DNA from: Xenopus tropicalis
Lineage: Eukaryota; Chordata; Amphibia; Anura; Pipidae
Assembly (NCBI RefSeq): GCF_000004195.4
Contig: NC_030684.2
Span: forward strand, 65,345,892-65,409,891
Direction of reading: 5' to 3'
DNA length: 64,000 nt
The position numbers and the translations under genes are program-made. The notes beneath the pieces were generated by a model. That model saw nothing but the letters and a program-made list of their open reading frames with translations, had not been told where the DNA came from and made no database searches. This document shows positions 1-12,100 of this stretch, one piece after another (the stretch's first letter is position 1; each line of letters starts with the position of its first letter).

Positions 1-932
1 CCCTGCAGATGGAAATGAACTTACATTTGGTTTGTTTTATTCATTTTCTTTTTCTCTCCCTCATTCTTATTCTAAAATGCTGCTTTATTTCTATGGTGAG
101 AGGACCTGGCAAATATACTATTTTCAACTTTTAACTGGTTATAGAGCAAAGGGCTAATTGTTTCTTATAAGCAATTTCATGTTAGTTGAGTCTGGGCCTG
201 CAGTCTCTGTTATTAGGCCCATGACTGCTCACCTTTATTATCCAGATAACACACATACTGATGAATAGGTTTCAGGGAAACTTAGGAACATATATAATGA
301 AACTACATATTATCTTTCAATATACTAAAGGTATAAAATAATACTATTAGCAAGCTGGAGTAATGTATACATAAACACACCTACCATAAATATATAAGTG
401 CACTGTAAAGTTTATAGAAGACACGTCCTCATAATAGAGAAATTAATAATAAAATGTAAAGGGTCTGTTTGATACAAATGCATATATAAAGAAACCCTTA
501 ATCAGCCTTTTACTTTCTTGCTCTGTAAACCCAGACTTTCCTGAATTCGCCTAGAAGGAATATGCCATCACCAGACACCCTGTTATTTGTCCATCCCTGT
601 CTATTACTTTCAATCTTTGAACTTTTAGCACTGCAGTTTTTTTTCATTTGTACAAAGGCTGTGTGAGCAAAGGAGAAACTTTAGTGACTACATTTGTAAC
701 CCCATGGTGGTATATGATTGCCTCAAATAAACATTGATCCATTCTCCCAGGCAATATTCAGCTGCTTTCATGACATTGAATAAATTGCATTTTCTGTGTT
801 TTGGTACAAAAACAATGACCCCTGTTTGGAAGACCCCCCCCCCCTCCCCCGTAACAGTTTCTAGTATGAAAAGCACCCTGTGCTAGTCATACTTTTTGTC
901 CTGCCCCCCTTATCATGGGCCATTGGCTGCAG
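1..932. other. Left edge, no gene resolved
   Basis: AT-rich noncoding DNA with a C-run near 833-849. It is probably intron of the gene whose last two exons are called at 933-1329. No additional exon with a compatible splice phase could be supported here. Confidence 0.4.
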
Positions 933-1139
933 AGCCAGACAACTGATGGGAAGTCTGAAATTCAGTATATAGCCACCAGTCACACTGACAGCTTCATCCA
1001 GTATCAGCATCAGCAGTCTTGGAAGTGGAACTGTAACTCTCTAAAATTACTGTTAGAAGATCCTGGGTCAAGTCAGATGCTCTATAACAGTGAAGAAGAG
1101 TGTCATGAATTAGGAAACTCAGAAGTGCCAAACTGTCAG
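933..1139 (+). CDS. Penultimate coding exon of an unidentified gene (partial gene, 3' end)
   Basis: A 207-nt open stretch (69 codons, phase 0 on both sides) lies between a plausible acceptor (pyrimidine-rich tract, then CAG at 930-932) and a GTAATT donor at 1140. It encodes a hydrophilic, Ser/Gln/Glu-rich segment including LLLEDPGSSQ and NSEEECHELG. No domain is recognised. It joins in frame to the exon at 1237-1329, which has a stop and is followed by AATAAA signals, so this looks like the C-terminus of a + strand gene that begins to the left of the window. Function is not assigned. The alternative is a chance ORF. Confidence 0.45.
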
Positions 1140-1236
1140 GTAATTTTGAAATAACTTGCTTTGTTCATATTTAATTTGGTTGAACTTATTTCAATAGTGA
1201 TGGAACACACTTACTTTCATTGCTTTTCTTTTTCAG

Positions 1237-1329
1237 TTGTTTTTATTGAAGTTTTGTAATAAACATGCAGTTACATTGCTGAATGGCAGTAAAGGCATGT
1301 TTTTTGCTAAAGGGAATACGTGTTTGTAA
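1237..1329 (+). CDS. Last coding exon of the unidentified gene
   Basis: A strong acceptor (TTCTTTTTCAG ending at 1236) opens a 93-nt exon that continues the frame of the 933-1139 exon and ends at TAA 1327-1329. It adds 30 residues, starting LFLLKFCNKH and ending AKGNTCL. Poly(A) signals follow at 1374 and 1450. Splice phase, stop and poly(A) signals agree with each other; identity is unknown. Confidence 0.42.
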   Translation: MFLLKFCNKHAVTLLNGSKGMFFAKGNTCL

Positions 1330-1373
1330 ATAAATAACAAAGATGAACTCTAATTTGTATATGGATTTTAAAC

Positions 1374-1455
1374 AATAAAAACTATGTAAGCTTTTTTTAC
1401 CAGACCCGAGGATACCTTAATGCCTGTATGCCTCAGAAATGTCAGCTTTAATAAA
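1374..1455 (+). promoter_or_regulatory. Candidate poly(A) signals of the left-edge gene
   Basis: AATAAA occurs at 1374-1379 and again at 1450-1455. The second is followed by a T-rich stretch and then G/T-rich sequence, as at many vertebrate cleavage sites. Their position 45-125 bp past the proposed stop supports the two-exon call. Confidence 0.4.
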
Positions 1456-2672
1456 GTCTTTTTTACTTTTGAAAAATCCTGAGTGCCGTAGATTTGTCTG
1501 CAGTTGATAATATATTGTCAATATGCTGGGAGGTAGCTAGTCCTGTCTGGTAAGCACAAGGTGTACGTTTTGATGCTGTGTGAAGTGTTTTTGTATAGAT
1601 AGCGTTTCTCATGGTATGATTAGATGAGGTAAGTCTTGTGATAACTTTTTATTGCACTAGTATAGTTTGGGTAACAGGATATTCATGTGTCAGTATGCAA
1701 AGATTTTTGCAAATTTCAATAGCTGCAGCAGAATATTTATTTTTGAAGAACTAAAACTGCTCCCATTTATCTCACTAACATGAAGGTAATGTAAGGATAA
1801 AGAGGCTAATATATGACCAAAAGTAACCAACAGAGGAAACAAGAGGCGGGTGCTCTCTTCTAGTTAATCTAAGTACCAACCCAACCCAATCCGGAGACCT
1901 AATTCTGTGCTTGTAATGTTCATTTCCTATATTTTACTACCTCTATAACTGAGGATTTGCTACTATATTTATAGGAAGCATAACTTGGCATAGGTTACAG
2001 TTAACCATTAGAAGACAGATTGTTTTTTGTTGCTTTCTACAGTAGAAATGGATTTCCACCTATTTATACATTGGTATTTTTGATTTGGTGTAAGAAAAAC
2101 ATGAATGTACAAGTGAATAGACATGGCGAAGAATAGGTTAGTTGGAAAATGGTGCAGATACAGACCACTTGTTATCTCATTACCTCTATTTTTGTCTATG
2201 TACATACAAATAGGGGTATTGATGCTGTCTTGCTGCAGCTTCTCACACAGCTCCCAATGTTAATCCTCCTTAAATCAGCTCATCTGACCACCCTTGTAAG
2301 GTGCATTACTTATAACAACATTCTTCTTACCTTCAAAGCACTGCATTTGCAAAAATGAATTGCATTAGTAGCTGTGGATGATCTTCAGTTCCAAGTAGAA
2401 AAGTCTGCTCCTGCTTGATCTACACACATTTACCCCTCCAGATGTTTTTACAGGCAAGTCAGTCATTCACACCATTATTTTATTCAGAGCTTAGTACCCG
2501 TTATAATGTAATACTATTTAAAACCACATTATTTCTCCAAGCTGAATGTACAAATGGCATGTCATGGACAGCTGCCACTTTTGTTGTAGTTGAACGATAC
2601 ATGTTGCTACTAATACTAATTCGGGGGTGATGAAAAGTAATAGTGACCTTGAGGAAATAGTCATCCATATAA

Positions 2673-2689
2673 ACAATGGTAACCATTGT
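2673..2689. promoter_or_regulatory. Inverted SOX-type palindrome
   Basis: The 17-bp sequence ACAATGGTAACCATTGT is a perfect palindrome around one central base. It contains two head-to-head SOX cores (ACAATG and CATTGT) separated by 5 bp, the arrangement bound by SoxE dimers such as SOX9 and SOX10. It lies about 6 kb upstream of the ednrb2 start codon. Function is inferred from the motif only. Confidence 0.35.
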
Positions 2690-4919
2690 CTAATCTGACT
2701 GTTTGGTCTCAGGATCCTAATTATTGCAAGATAGATGTGTTTCCCAGATGTACTTGAAAATATTATTAATAAACAGTAATTGAGGATTTACCCCTTATTA
2801 CCTCTGATGTTCTGAAGCACTGCTGTCTAATTGTTCCTTGTAGTGGAACAATTCTCTGTTATTCCCATACATTCACAGGCCAGATCCTATTAAAGAACAA
2901 GAACTTGAAAAAAAAAATAAAGCAGGCTCTCAAACAGGCAGGGAACCATAAAACAGACACTGAACTGAATCTTTTGTCTCACTCTTAGGCAGGGATATTT
3001 GTTATAATGAATGCGTATTATTGTTCTTATCTGACCCCTTTTTCTTTTTAATAAATTCCCTGGTTATTCCACAGAAAAATAGACAGTAAGCAGTAACAAA
3101 CACTGTAACATATGTAGCAAAAAGGGGCTAATAGCAGTGAGAACCCAGCACAGTAAGAGGATCAGGACATTAAACACACATGGGTAAACCTTACAGAAAA
3201 TAAATAAGTTTGCATTAAAACTGCAAAATAAATAATCCAACAGCATGAGGCTGGAACCCAGTAAAAGGAATTTAATAGTTTAAACCTTCAGGATTTGCTG
3301 TCAATATAATCATAACCGGACCAGAATCAGAAACCATAACACCAATCTCTTTAATGGGACCTGGCTACTGAAATGATGATTTGAAAGAAATAAGAGGGTA
3401 TACAATCTTGTTATGGCATCAAGAAAGATAAAATGAATCAAGATGGTGAAGACATTATAGACAAAGTATGTTTTTTTAGAGAGACCAGTTTTACAGCTGG
3501 AGCATTTCACAAAGGCAGAACAGCTAATAAAGAAACTAGTAAAAAAAATATAGGAACAGTTTATAAGAAGACAGGAGGAAAGAGGACAATTACAAACTCA
3601 TAATACACAATTTTTGAATTCTTCCAGATGAAAGGAAATGGGGGGCATTTAAAAGTATAAGTAAATTATGGACATATGGTAATGTAAAAAGTGGCATAGT
3701 TTGCACCAGGCATCGTATCCCAAACCAACCAATCACCAAGTACTATTTACTGGTCACCAGTCTGCCTGCAACATAGGTTACTACCTTGGTGCAAATAGCG
3801 TAACTTATATGGATACATGCACTGTATTTCATAGTGTATTTGACTGTTGCTAGAGTTGTAAAGTTTGAGTAAGTTTGTTGAATTAATATAAACATTTTGT
3901 CATGAAATTATACAACAAATGCATGAGGAAAATATTAGATATGAAGCATTCAGAATACTATGTGATTTCAATGAGCATTTAACCCAAATGATACACATAA
4001 CGCTTTGTATTTTGCCACAAAAGACAAGTATTCATGGTAAAACTAATTACCCTTTCGGTGACAGCACAGAAGCAAATTTAATGTGCCTCCAGCAATGATG
4101 GTTAGATCATGCTTATGGATGGAATATAAAGTGCATAATTTAAGATGCTATAAATGATTCCAAAGATCAATTCTCCCTTTGTCTCAAGTAGCCAAAATAG
4201 GCACACATGTATCTGAGTCTTCCCATTCATGCCTAAGCTTCTTTGTAGAAAGAAAGCTAATGTGCTCTCTTTGCCTCATATATGTAATGCCAAATTATGA
4301 CCAAGCCATATTTACTATATGTTTGAAAGTTATGTTTCTCATTGTATAAAAATGTGTTTAAGACCATTATATTTTGTTCATTAGAAACTTTTAACTTATT
4401 TAAACTGCATACAATATACTCAACACAGTTATTGTACGGTGCAAAGACTGATATTTAGACATGGGAGTTGATTTACAAACAAAGGAGCTAAATTGCCAAA
4501 TGCAGTTGCCAATAGCAAATAATTCAGGCTTTGTGTCCAACTTATGGTAGGCTGTTCCAATTGCCAATGGTTTGCTACTGGCAATTGCAAATCTATTTGA
4601 ACGTGATGGACGTATGTCTTTTTTCAACCCAACTTACTATGTTACTATGTATTGTTTTGCACCAATGTTCATAAAACAGCCCCATGGCCTATTGTATAAG
4701 TATTAGATATGGAGAATGCCTCTTAAGTAAGGAGCTAAGAATATGCACACCAGTGCTACGCAATCTCAGATAACACTGCAGCCTTATATAGAGTCAATAA
4801 TGAATATTTACCTGTGGTTAGTCAATTATTTCTTAGCAAGTAAAAATGACTCTTATAAGCCCTGACAATGTTAACTTAAAATACTACTAAGGCAGAAGCA
4901 CCACATGCCCAATAGAGGA

Positions 4920-5116
4920 CAGTGACAGTGCATGTCTCAAAATACAGTAGAATCACCTACAACCATGTCACTCAGTGTACCAGAGTACTCACAAGAAATA
5001 AATACTTGCCCATAAACCCACATAGGGTCAGATCTGCTTATTGTTCCCATGATGAAATACATGCCAGAGGTCAACACTGTATTGTAAAATACCTTTTTTA
5101 TTAATACTGATAATAG
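4920..5116 (+). repeat. 197-bp direct repeat, left copy
   Basis: This segment matches 5574-5770 over its full 197 bp, with one difference seen (T versus G in CCCACATAGG / CCCACAGAGG). The copies are in the same orientation and are separated by 457 bp. It could be a recent segmental tandem duplication or a pair of short terminal direct repeats of a retroelement; no LTR hallmarks such as TG...CA ends are evident. Confidence 0.85.
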
Positions 5117-5220
5117 TGATTAAAGAATCACAGTGCATTTAAGTACAGAAGTACAGAACACTTAAACAAAACCACCCAACTTACTGGTTATAAGATCAAC
5201 ATCACAACTCACAACTTTGC

Positions 5221-5317
5221 GATGGGCTATGTGCTTCTTCAGAGATCACCTGACAGGAAATAATGCAGCTCTAACTGTAACAGGAAGAAGTGTGGGAGTA
5301 GAATTGGCTGATGTGGC
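5221..5317 (-). mobile_element. Fragment of T2-like MITE family E
   Basis: Its reverse complement matches the interior of the complete family-E elements at about 43400-43560 and 55400-55560, around the shared words CTTCCTGTTACAGTTAGAGC and GCATTATTTC. Both termini are missing. It lies between the two 197-bp direct repeats. Confidence 0.6.
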
Positions 5318-5573
5318 TTAATATATGCGTGTACCCTTGGTGTGCTTGTGTGCACTGTGAATCCCATAATCCCAGGAGGCAACCCTTTGTCCTTAAAATG
5401 GGAATTTTCTATTTAAAATCATCCAGTGGCATGTATTACTAAAAAAGTAAGTAAGTAAGTAGCAGCCCACCCACAACTGCCATTGTAAACTGCACTCAAC
5501 CAACAGTTGAATTCTTTGCAATACTTTACACACAAAATATTGTTTCTCTAATAAAATATGAGTAAATAAACGT

Positions 5574-5770
5574 CAGTGACAGTGCATGTCTCAAAATACA
5601 GTAGAATCACCTACAACCATGTCACTCAGTGTACCAGAGTACTCACAAGAAATAAATACTTGCCCATAAACCCACAGAGGGTCAGATCTGCTTATTGTTC
5701 CCATGATGAAATACATGCCAGAGGTCAACACTGTATTGTAAAATACCTTTTTTATTAATACTGATAATAG
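5574..5770 (+). repeat. 197-bp direct repeat, right copy
   Basis: Second copy of the 4920-5116 segment, same orientation and same length with one base difference seen. Both copies end in the word GATAATAG, after which the flanking sequence diverges at once, giving sharp boundaries. Confidence 0.85.
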
Positions 5771-8018
5771 CATTGCAAATGGAAAGAGGGACAAAAAGAA
5801 ATGGCAAGTGTAGCGCGGCAAATGTTTTTGCCATGCACATATTTGTGACCACACCCCCTAAATACTGCTCCCATTTTACAAAATTTGGCAGGTTATGTAA
5901 AGTTTGAACAACTTTTTGGGGGGTTTTGGGGTCTTGTTTTATGTGTTATTACAGTTTTGCTAGGGAAGGTGAAATTGCCCTTTAAGATGAAAGTCTCAGT
6001 TCCCCCAAGAGACCTATTTATCGTATTAGTTACAATTGTGCAGGGGTTGAGTGTTCTGGGCTGTCTGCCAAAAGCCTACTTATTTTATTGGAGAAACTTT
6101 GTATCTTTTTTGGCATTCAGTGCAGGAGTTTCGAAGTGAAATGAAGGACTTTTCAATTAGAATCCTGGACTGAGGACTGAGCTATTAAAATCGGGACACA
6201 TGGGCGGTATGGGTTGTCTAGATTTTATATCTGATAACTAAAACACCATCAATGCCACTCCTGTTATCTGCTCCTAAAAAGATCTTAGATAATTTCTCCT
6301 GGCATTAACAATGGTCATCAAAAACAGGATTCAGTAATACCTCAGGTAGAACCATGAAATTATAATAACAAATATTTCAAAAATAATAGTTTACTTCTTA
6401 ATTAAAGACAACAAGTAAATGGTGATAAAGAGAAATAATAGAAAATGGTGCATGTAATTCTGAATGGGGTTGCCCTTGTGAATGCAAATAAAACCAGAAC
6501 ACCATTAATAAAGACCCTATGGTATATGGGCTTCAATGCTCACAACTATAAATATATGCATGTTTCCACAAAATATCTGACTCAAATTCTATGTATTGTC
6601 TTGAGTTACACCAACAGGTTTTGGATCTCACACAAATGCAGCCCCCCGCAAACAAGAACAGGGGAGAATAAAACTATAAAAATTCCAGAAAATAAATTTG
6701 TTATATAGGCTGGTACTGTGATGGTGTGGTAACAAAAAGGTTAAAAAGAACTGCAGCCTTTCATTCATTCACAGGTCAGAGAAGTGACTGGAAGGGTAAA
6801 AGATTTCCAAACTGTAAAAACTGCATTTGGACCAGTCCCTGAATCACATTTTTACTCAAGTCTGTTGCTACAAATGCATCCAAAACATGCAACTAATAAT
6901 TCTTAAAACTACCTTATATATCTGCCATTACAACTGCTTCAGGGAGAGAATTTTTAACTGTAAAACACAGTCCTTTTCACACCTTATCAGGAAACTCAAG
7001 TGATTCTCTTGTGTACCCTGGAAAGATCTGCTTGTAAATAATGCATCAGGGAGTTATTAGAGGGTTCCCTTGTATATTTATACATAGTTATCATATTCCA
7101 CTTCTTTTCTTGGGTAAACACTCCCAACTTGAGCACCCCCTTGCCTGCTCTCCAAAGCATCAGACAGCTCTGGTCCCCACTGGCCTGGAACTATGTGTGG
7201 GCATACAGAAAGGGTATGTGCCCTGTGCACTTTCCTACCTAGCCACGTGACTCTTTTTCCAATCCCCTAGTTCCAGCCCTGAGCAAATTGATCTGTACAT
7301 TTTAGATATGGCCTTAGCTAGTGCAAAAATGTTGCTGGATTTTGCTCCTGATGACTGGCATTGCTTTAGCAAGATCTTCCATACCCCAAGTTTTTGCACT
7401 GAAAATCTAAACTTGGCACTTTCACTTGCAAGTTTGTTACAGCTTTTAAACCTCATAGCAACCAATCAATAGTGACCAATAAATGTTACATGGTGTCTAT
7501 GGGAGCTAGATTGCTGGATTGAGAAAATATCTTTTAAGAAATTGCTGAAGTAGAACAGGCCAGTAGGTTTTTCTTTAGTCTGCAAAACTGACTACACATG
7601 TATGGCCCCTTGTTGCATCCAGTCTGGCTGACAGTCAGTATGATTTTTACTGCAAGAAGCGAATAGGAGTTGCAACAGATTAAATGTTCAAGCATGGCAG
7701 ATCTTCTGGGTTACAACAAGACTGCAGGGTTGTCAAGGGGAGCACAAATGCTCAGATGGTCGGGCAGTATGGATAGAATTATGGGGCTTCTCAAAAAAAA
7801 TTGTGGCATATATGGCCACTGTTAAAGAAAAGTTCAGACAGATTAATGCTAGCACTTTTAATGCCACAAAGGATCTGTAAAACACATCAGCTCAATGTAT
7901 TAGAGCTGTAAGTTCAGTTGCCCTTAAATGTGTCCTTACTTTATTGTAATTTAAGACAACCCAAGATTTCTGCAATTTTCGTGGTGTTAAAGGTAGAATG
8001 TTGATTTATATTACATAT

Positions 8019-8350
8019 ACAGGTATAAGACCCGTTATCCAGAATGCTCGGGACCAAGGGTATTCCGGATAAGGGGTCTTTCCTTAATTTGGATCTCCAT
8101 ACTTTAAGTCTACTAAAAAAAATCAATGAAACATTATTTATACCCAATAGGATTGTTTTGCATCCAATAAGGGTTATTTATATCTTAATTGGGATTAATT
8201 ACAAGGTACTGTTTTATTATTACAGAGAAAAAGGAAATCAGTTTTACAATTTTGAATTATTTAATTAAAATGGAGTCAACGGGAGAGGGGCTTTCTGTAA
8301 TTTGGAGCTTTCTGTATAACGGGTTTCCAGATAAGGGATCCCATACCTGT
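8019..8350 (+). mobile_element. MITE family K (ACAGGTAT termini)
   Basis: A 332-bp element with inverted ends: ACAGGTATAAGACCCGTTATCC on the left against GGATAAGGG-type sequence and ATACCTGT on the right (read GATAAGGGATCCCATACCTG). The interior is AT-rich with no coding potential. A diverged relative is visible near 37190-37530 in vamp7. Confidence 0.7.
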
Positions 8351-8621
8351 ATATTTATAGATATTATATATACATGAGGAAGTGAACCAGCTATTTCACC
8401 TTTAGGCTTACATTAAATAAAATAGATTGGGTGTGGTTTTATTTAAACACCTGATGAAAGATCTAAAGCAAAACCTACTCCAAGACTTTTACCTCAAAGA
8501 AACTTTCACAAGTAAAGACCAGAAATAATGTCAGGTCAGATAATAATCATATTTGTGTTAATAATCCTTTGATGAGAGTCTGTATATCTTGTGCTAATCT
8601 CTTTTTCTGTCTTCCCTACAG

Positions 8622-8697
8622 GACACATTGATTTAATCCAGAAAAGATTACCTGAAATCTAGAGACTTTTGTTTCAAAGCGATTGTGCCAAAGCACA
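8622..8697 (+). other. ednrb2: ednrb2 5' UTR portion of the first coding exon
   Basis: A pyrimidine-rich tract ending CTTCCCTACAG at 8611-8621 is a strong splice acceptor, so the start codon appears to lie in a second exon with 76 nt of 5' UTR, as is common for EDNRB genes. The upstream noncoding exon and promoter were not located. Confidence 0.5.
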
Positions 8698-9144
8698 ATG
8701 GCTACCCGTTTTTTTTTATTCGTAGCATGGATGGCATGCCTTATTGTTGGTGTTTGTTGCCAGGATACCCAAACGCAGCAGAATTTTCCAGACATTTCAA
8801 ATCCATCAGAAGAGTTAAACCAAGAGCAAGCTCACCGCATTGTCCAGCTGGATTCTATCCAAAACGGTGGAGAACTCAACATGTCCGCTAGCAATGTTTT
8901 AAACCTGTCCCCACCTCCACCTTCTCCCTGTGTATCCAGAGCTAAGATCAGACATGCCTTCAAATATGTCACAACCATTTTATCCTGTGTCATTTTTCTT
9001 GTGGGAATTGTAGGCAATTCTACACTGCTTAGAATCATTTACAAGAACAAATGCATGAGGAATGGACCCAACGTTCTTATTGCCAGTCTTGCTTTGGGGG
9101 ACCTTTTCTACATCCTAATTGCCATTCCTATCCATATCTATAAG
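8698..9144 (+). CDS. ednrb2: ednrb2 coding exon 1
   Basis: 149 codons: signal peptide, extracellular N-terminus, TM1 (with the VGNS Gly-Asn motif) and TM2. The donor is AAG|GTTAGT at 9145. The ATG at 8698 was chosen because the signal peptide [15 protein letters not shown] follows it directly. Confidence 0.93.
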
Positions 9145-12100
9145 GTTAGTCATCATAAACAATGTATGGTAATACACATAGGGGAGTATTTATTAACATT
9201 AAAGACAAATATCACCGGTGATGTTGCCCATAGCAACCACAATTTTACAAAGAAAGCATTGTCATTCAAAACTATTGGAATCACTGAAAGTATTTCCCCA
9301 TTGCACTGAATGTAATTTCTTATTGTGGGTAGGGAATATGACACCTTGATTTGTGGGAGATAGAATCGCTCTGTTGTTGAAATCTCTAGTAATCACTTGT
9401 TAAGAAAAGACGAGTGACTTGGCGCTGGAACTCGCTTTTTAAAAATGACAGCGACTAAATCTCTCCATGGGACATTAGCCTTATAAAACAAAAACAAAGA
9501 TCTGATTTGTTGCTATGGGCAAAATGGGCACACTGGTGATGTTTGTCTCCAATGGTAATAATACATCCCACAGTGGCTCAATGGTTATCACTGCTGCTGC
9601 AGTCCTAGATTTCATTTCAGTCTAGCCACTATCTGCAAGGGTTTCCTCCCAATCTCCTTAAGGGCAAAGACACACGGGGCGATTAGTCACCGCAACTTTT
9701 AATTAAGTCAGTCGCGGTGACTAATCGCGGTGACTAATTGCGGTGACTCCTTTACCATAGAGTCCAATAGAAGTCACTGCGACTAACCGCTCGTGAGTTT
9801 TCGCTGCGCAGATTACTCGCGACGACTTTTTAAAAAGTTCTGGCAACTAATCACCCCGTGTGTCTTTGCCCTTAAGGCAGATGAACTGGTTCCTGATAGA
9901 AGCCTCAGGGATGATTTAAATAATGTATAAATCACTGTAAACAGAATACATTGGTACCATATGAATAAAGAATGATAATAGACATGGAAGCTAAAATCAC
10001 CCACAAATTTCCCCATTGTAAATGAAAGTGTCTAAAGTTAGAAACTGTTTTATGCTGCACAGAGACTAAGGGGCAGATTTATCAAAATGTGAGTTTAAAC
10101 CCTTCATACAAAAAAACTTTCACCCATTGATAAATATGCTTCTAAAGATCACACAGGAATGAATAGAACATGGGTGTTTTTATGTATCAAGCTGTAAACC
10201 CATATTTTGATAAATCTGCCTTCAGTTACAGTCCCACTATATTATCTTAGAAGAAGTCATTCATAATCAAGTCTTACTGTTTCCATAGAATGTGAACTTT
10301 AAATAAAGCAAATCATGTTTTTGTAAAATGAACATTAAGGGGCACATTTACTAATCCACGAATCCGAATCACGAATAGGAAAAAATCGTATTGGAAACGA
10401 AAATTTTGGAAGATCGCAAATATCACGAAAATGCTTACGAAAAAATCATATTAGTCACGATAATATCGTATTGGCGATCCGAAAGTCACTAAATTTTCGT
10501 ACCGAACAATTGTAAACAGTGGTAAAACCTTTACGTTTTTTTTGTGCAAACGTCCGAAAAAGTCGTGCGGACGCCCGAAAAAATTGGCGAAAATACGCTC
10601 GGAGTGTTCACGCTTTTGTAAATGTGCCCCTAAATGTTGTCATGGGAAAACATGTTTTTTCAAAATGTATTAGTTATAGCTTCTCCAGCAGAATCCTGCA
10701 TTGAAATCCATTTTTTTTAACATGCAAACAGATTTTTTTAGCAGCATCCAGTAGATATCAGAATTGCACCCAATAGTAAGAAATCCAAGTCCAGCTTAGG
10801 ACACCTCCAGTTACATGGGAGTAGGAGAAACAATAGGTTACCTGTAAGCAGTTCTAATGTGTAGCGCTGGCTCCTTTTAAAAAGCTCAGACTCCGGCACA
10901 ATGCACTGAGATGGCGCCTGCACACCAATATTACAACCAAAAAAAATACATTTATTGGTTCAACAATAAAATTTTAAATGGTAGAGTGAATTATTTGCTA
11001 TGTAGTGTAATTTAGAAGTAAATGTACACCATAAAAATCACAACAGAATCCCTTTACAGAAATCAGCTACTTTGTGATCAGTTTTGTTGCAAATAGTAAC
11101 ACTATATGGCTCATTTACCCACTGTAGGCAACTTGCGCTTTTCCCTGCAGTGAGTTGCACCTAAACCCACTTTCAGTAAAGGTACTTGGATCAAACCGCG
11201 CTCTGCACAGTATAGTTGAGCTCATCAAACATCAGAAATTACCCAAGGCAGAGTGCAAAAGTTTTAGGTTAGCAACTGTCATTTTATTGTAACTGTGTCC
11301 ATACTAACACCTGCATTGTGCCTGCAATGATGAATTAACTCTGGGTAAAAAGAGTGAATTGAGGGAAACATGGTGATTGTCATTGTGTCCGAAATTGTAC
11401 TTTTCTCACTGAGTCCGGATAAGTGAATGTACCCTAGTGTTTTGTATACTTTGCGCATTGAAATATATATGTACTGTATTTTTATGTGTATAGCCTTAAA
11501 AACAAATATACAATGCAAAATAAAAGTTCAAATGATTTTTTTTTTCTTGTTTTCAGCTACTGGCGGAGCACTGGCCATTTGGAGTACATATATGCAAATT
11601 GGTACCATTTATCCAGAAGGCCTCCATTGGTGTTACTGTTTTGAGTCTGTGCGCTCTAAGTATAGATAGGTAAGTTTTATTTGCAAAATGAGTTTGTAAC
11701 AATGTAAAGGACAATAGTCACAAGTATTTTATATTACAGTAAGATTGCGCCTATGTTCAGTTTAAATATATTATGAATTCATCTTACTTTCTGACAGGTA
11801 TAGGGCAGTTGCTTCCTGGAATCGAATTCAGGGCATTGGAATCCCTGTTTGGAAAGCCATAGAGCTGACATTGATATGGGCTGTGGCCATCATTCTAGCT
11901 GTTCCTGAAGCTATTGCCTTTAACCTTGTTGAATTGGACTTTAGAGGACAAACCATTTTGGTCTGCATGTTGCCTCTGGAACAATCTTCAGATTTTATGA
12001 GGGTAAGAAAAAAAGCTGCATGTGTAGCTAATAAAAATGATCTGTTTGTTTCACAGTTTGACAGAATTGACACTATTATAATGAGGATAATAATGAAGCT

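Larger units (their letters stand above)
1456..8018. other. Intergenic DNA upstream of ednrb2
   Basis: No protein-coding exon was supported across this interval; the open frames are short and have no splice context. It contains an inverted SOX-type palindrome (2673-2689), a pair of 197-bp direct repeats (4920-5116 and 5574-5770), a MITE fragment (5221-5317) and a short AAGT run near 5443-5462. A noncoding first exon of ednrb2 probably lies here but cannot be placed. Confidence 0.5.

Noticed and set aside
8683..8697. Extension of the ednrb2 frame upstream of the ATG at 8698
   Set aside because: There is no in-frame ATG upstream in the exon; the signal peptide starts at 8698.
9571..9657. Possible tRNA gene
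   Set aside because: Only an A-box-like word is present; the B-box and cloverleaf are absent, and the sequence belongs to a dispersed SINE.
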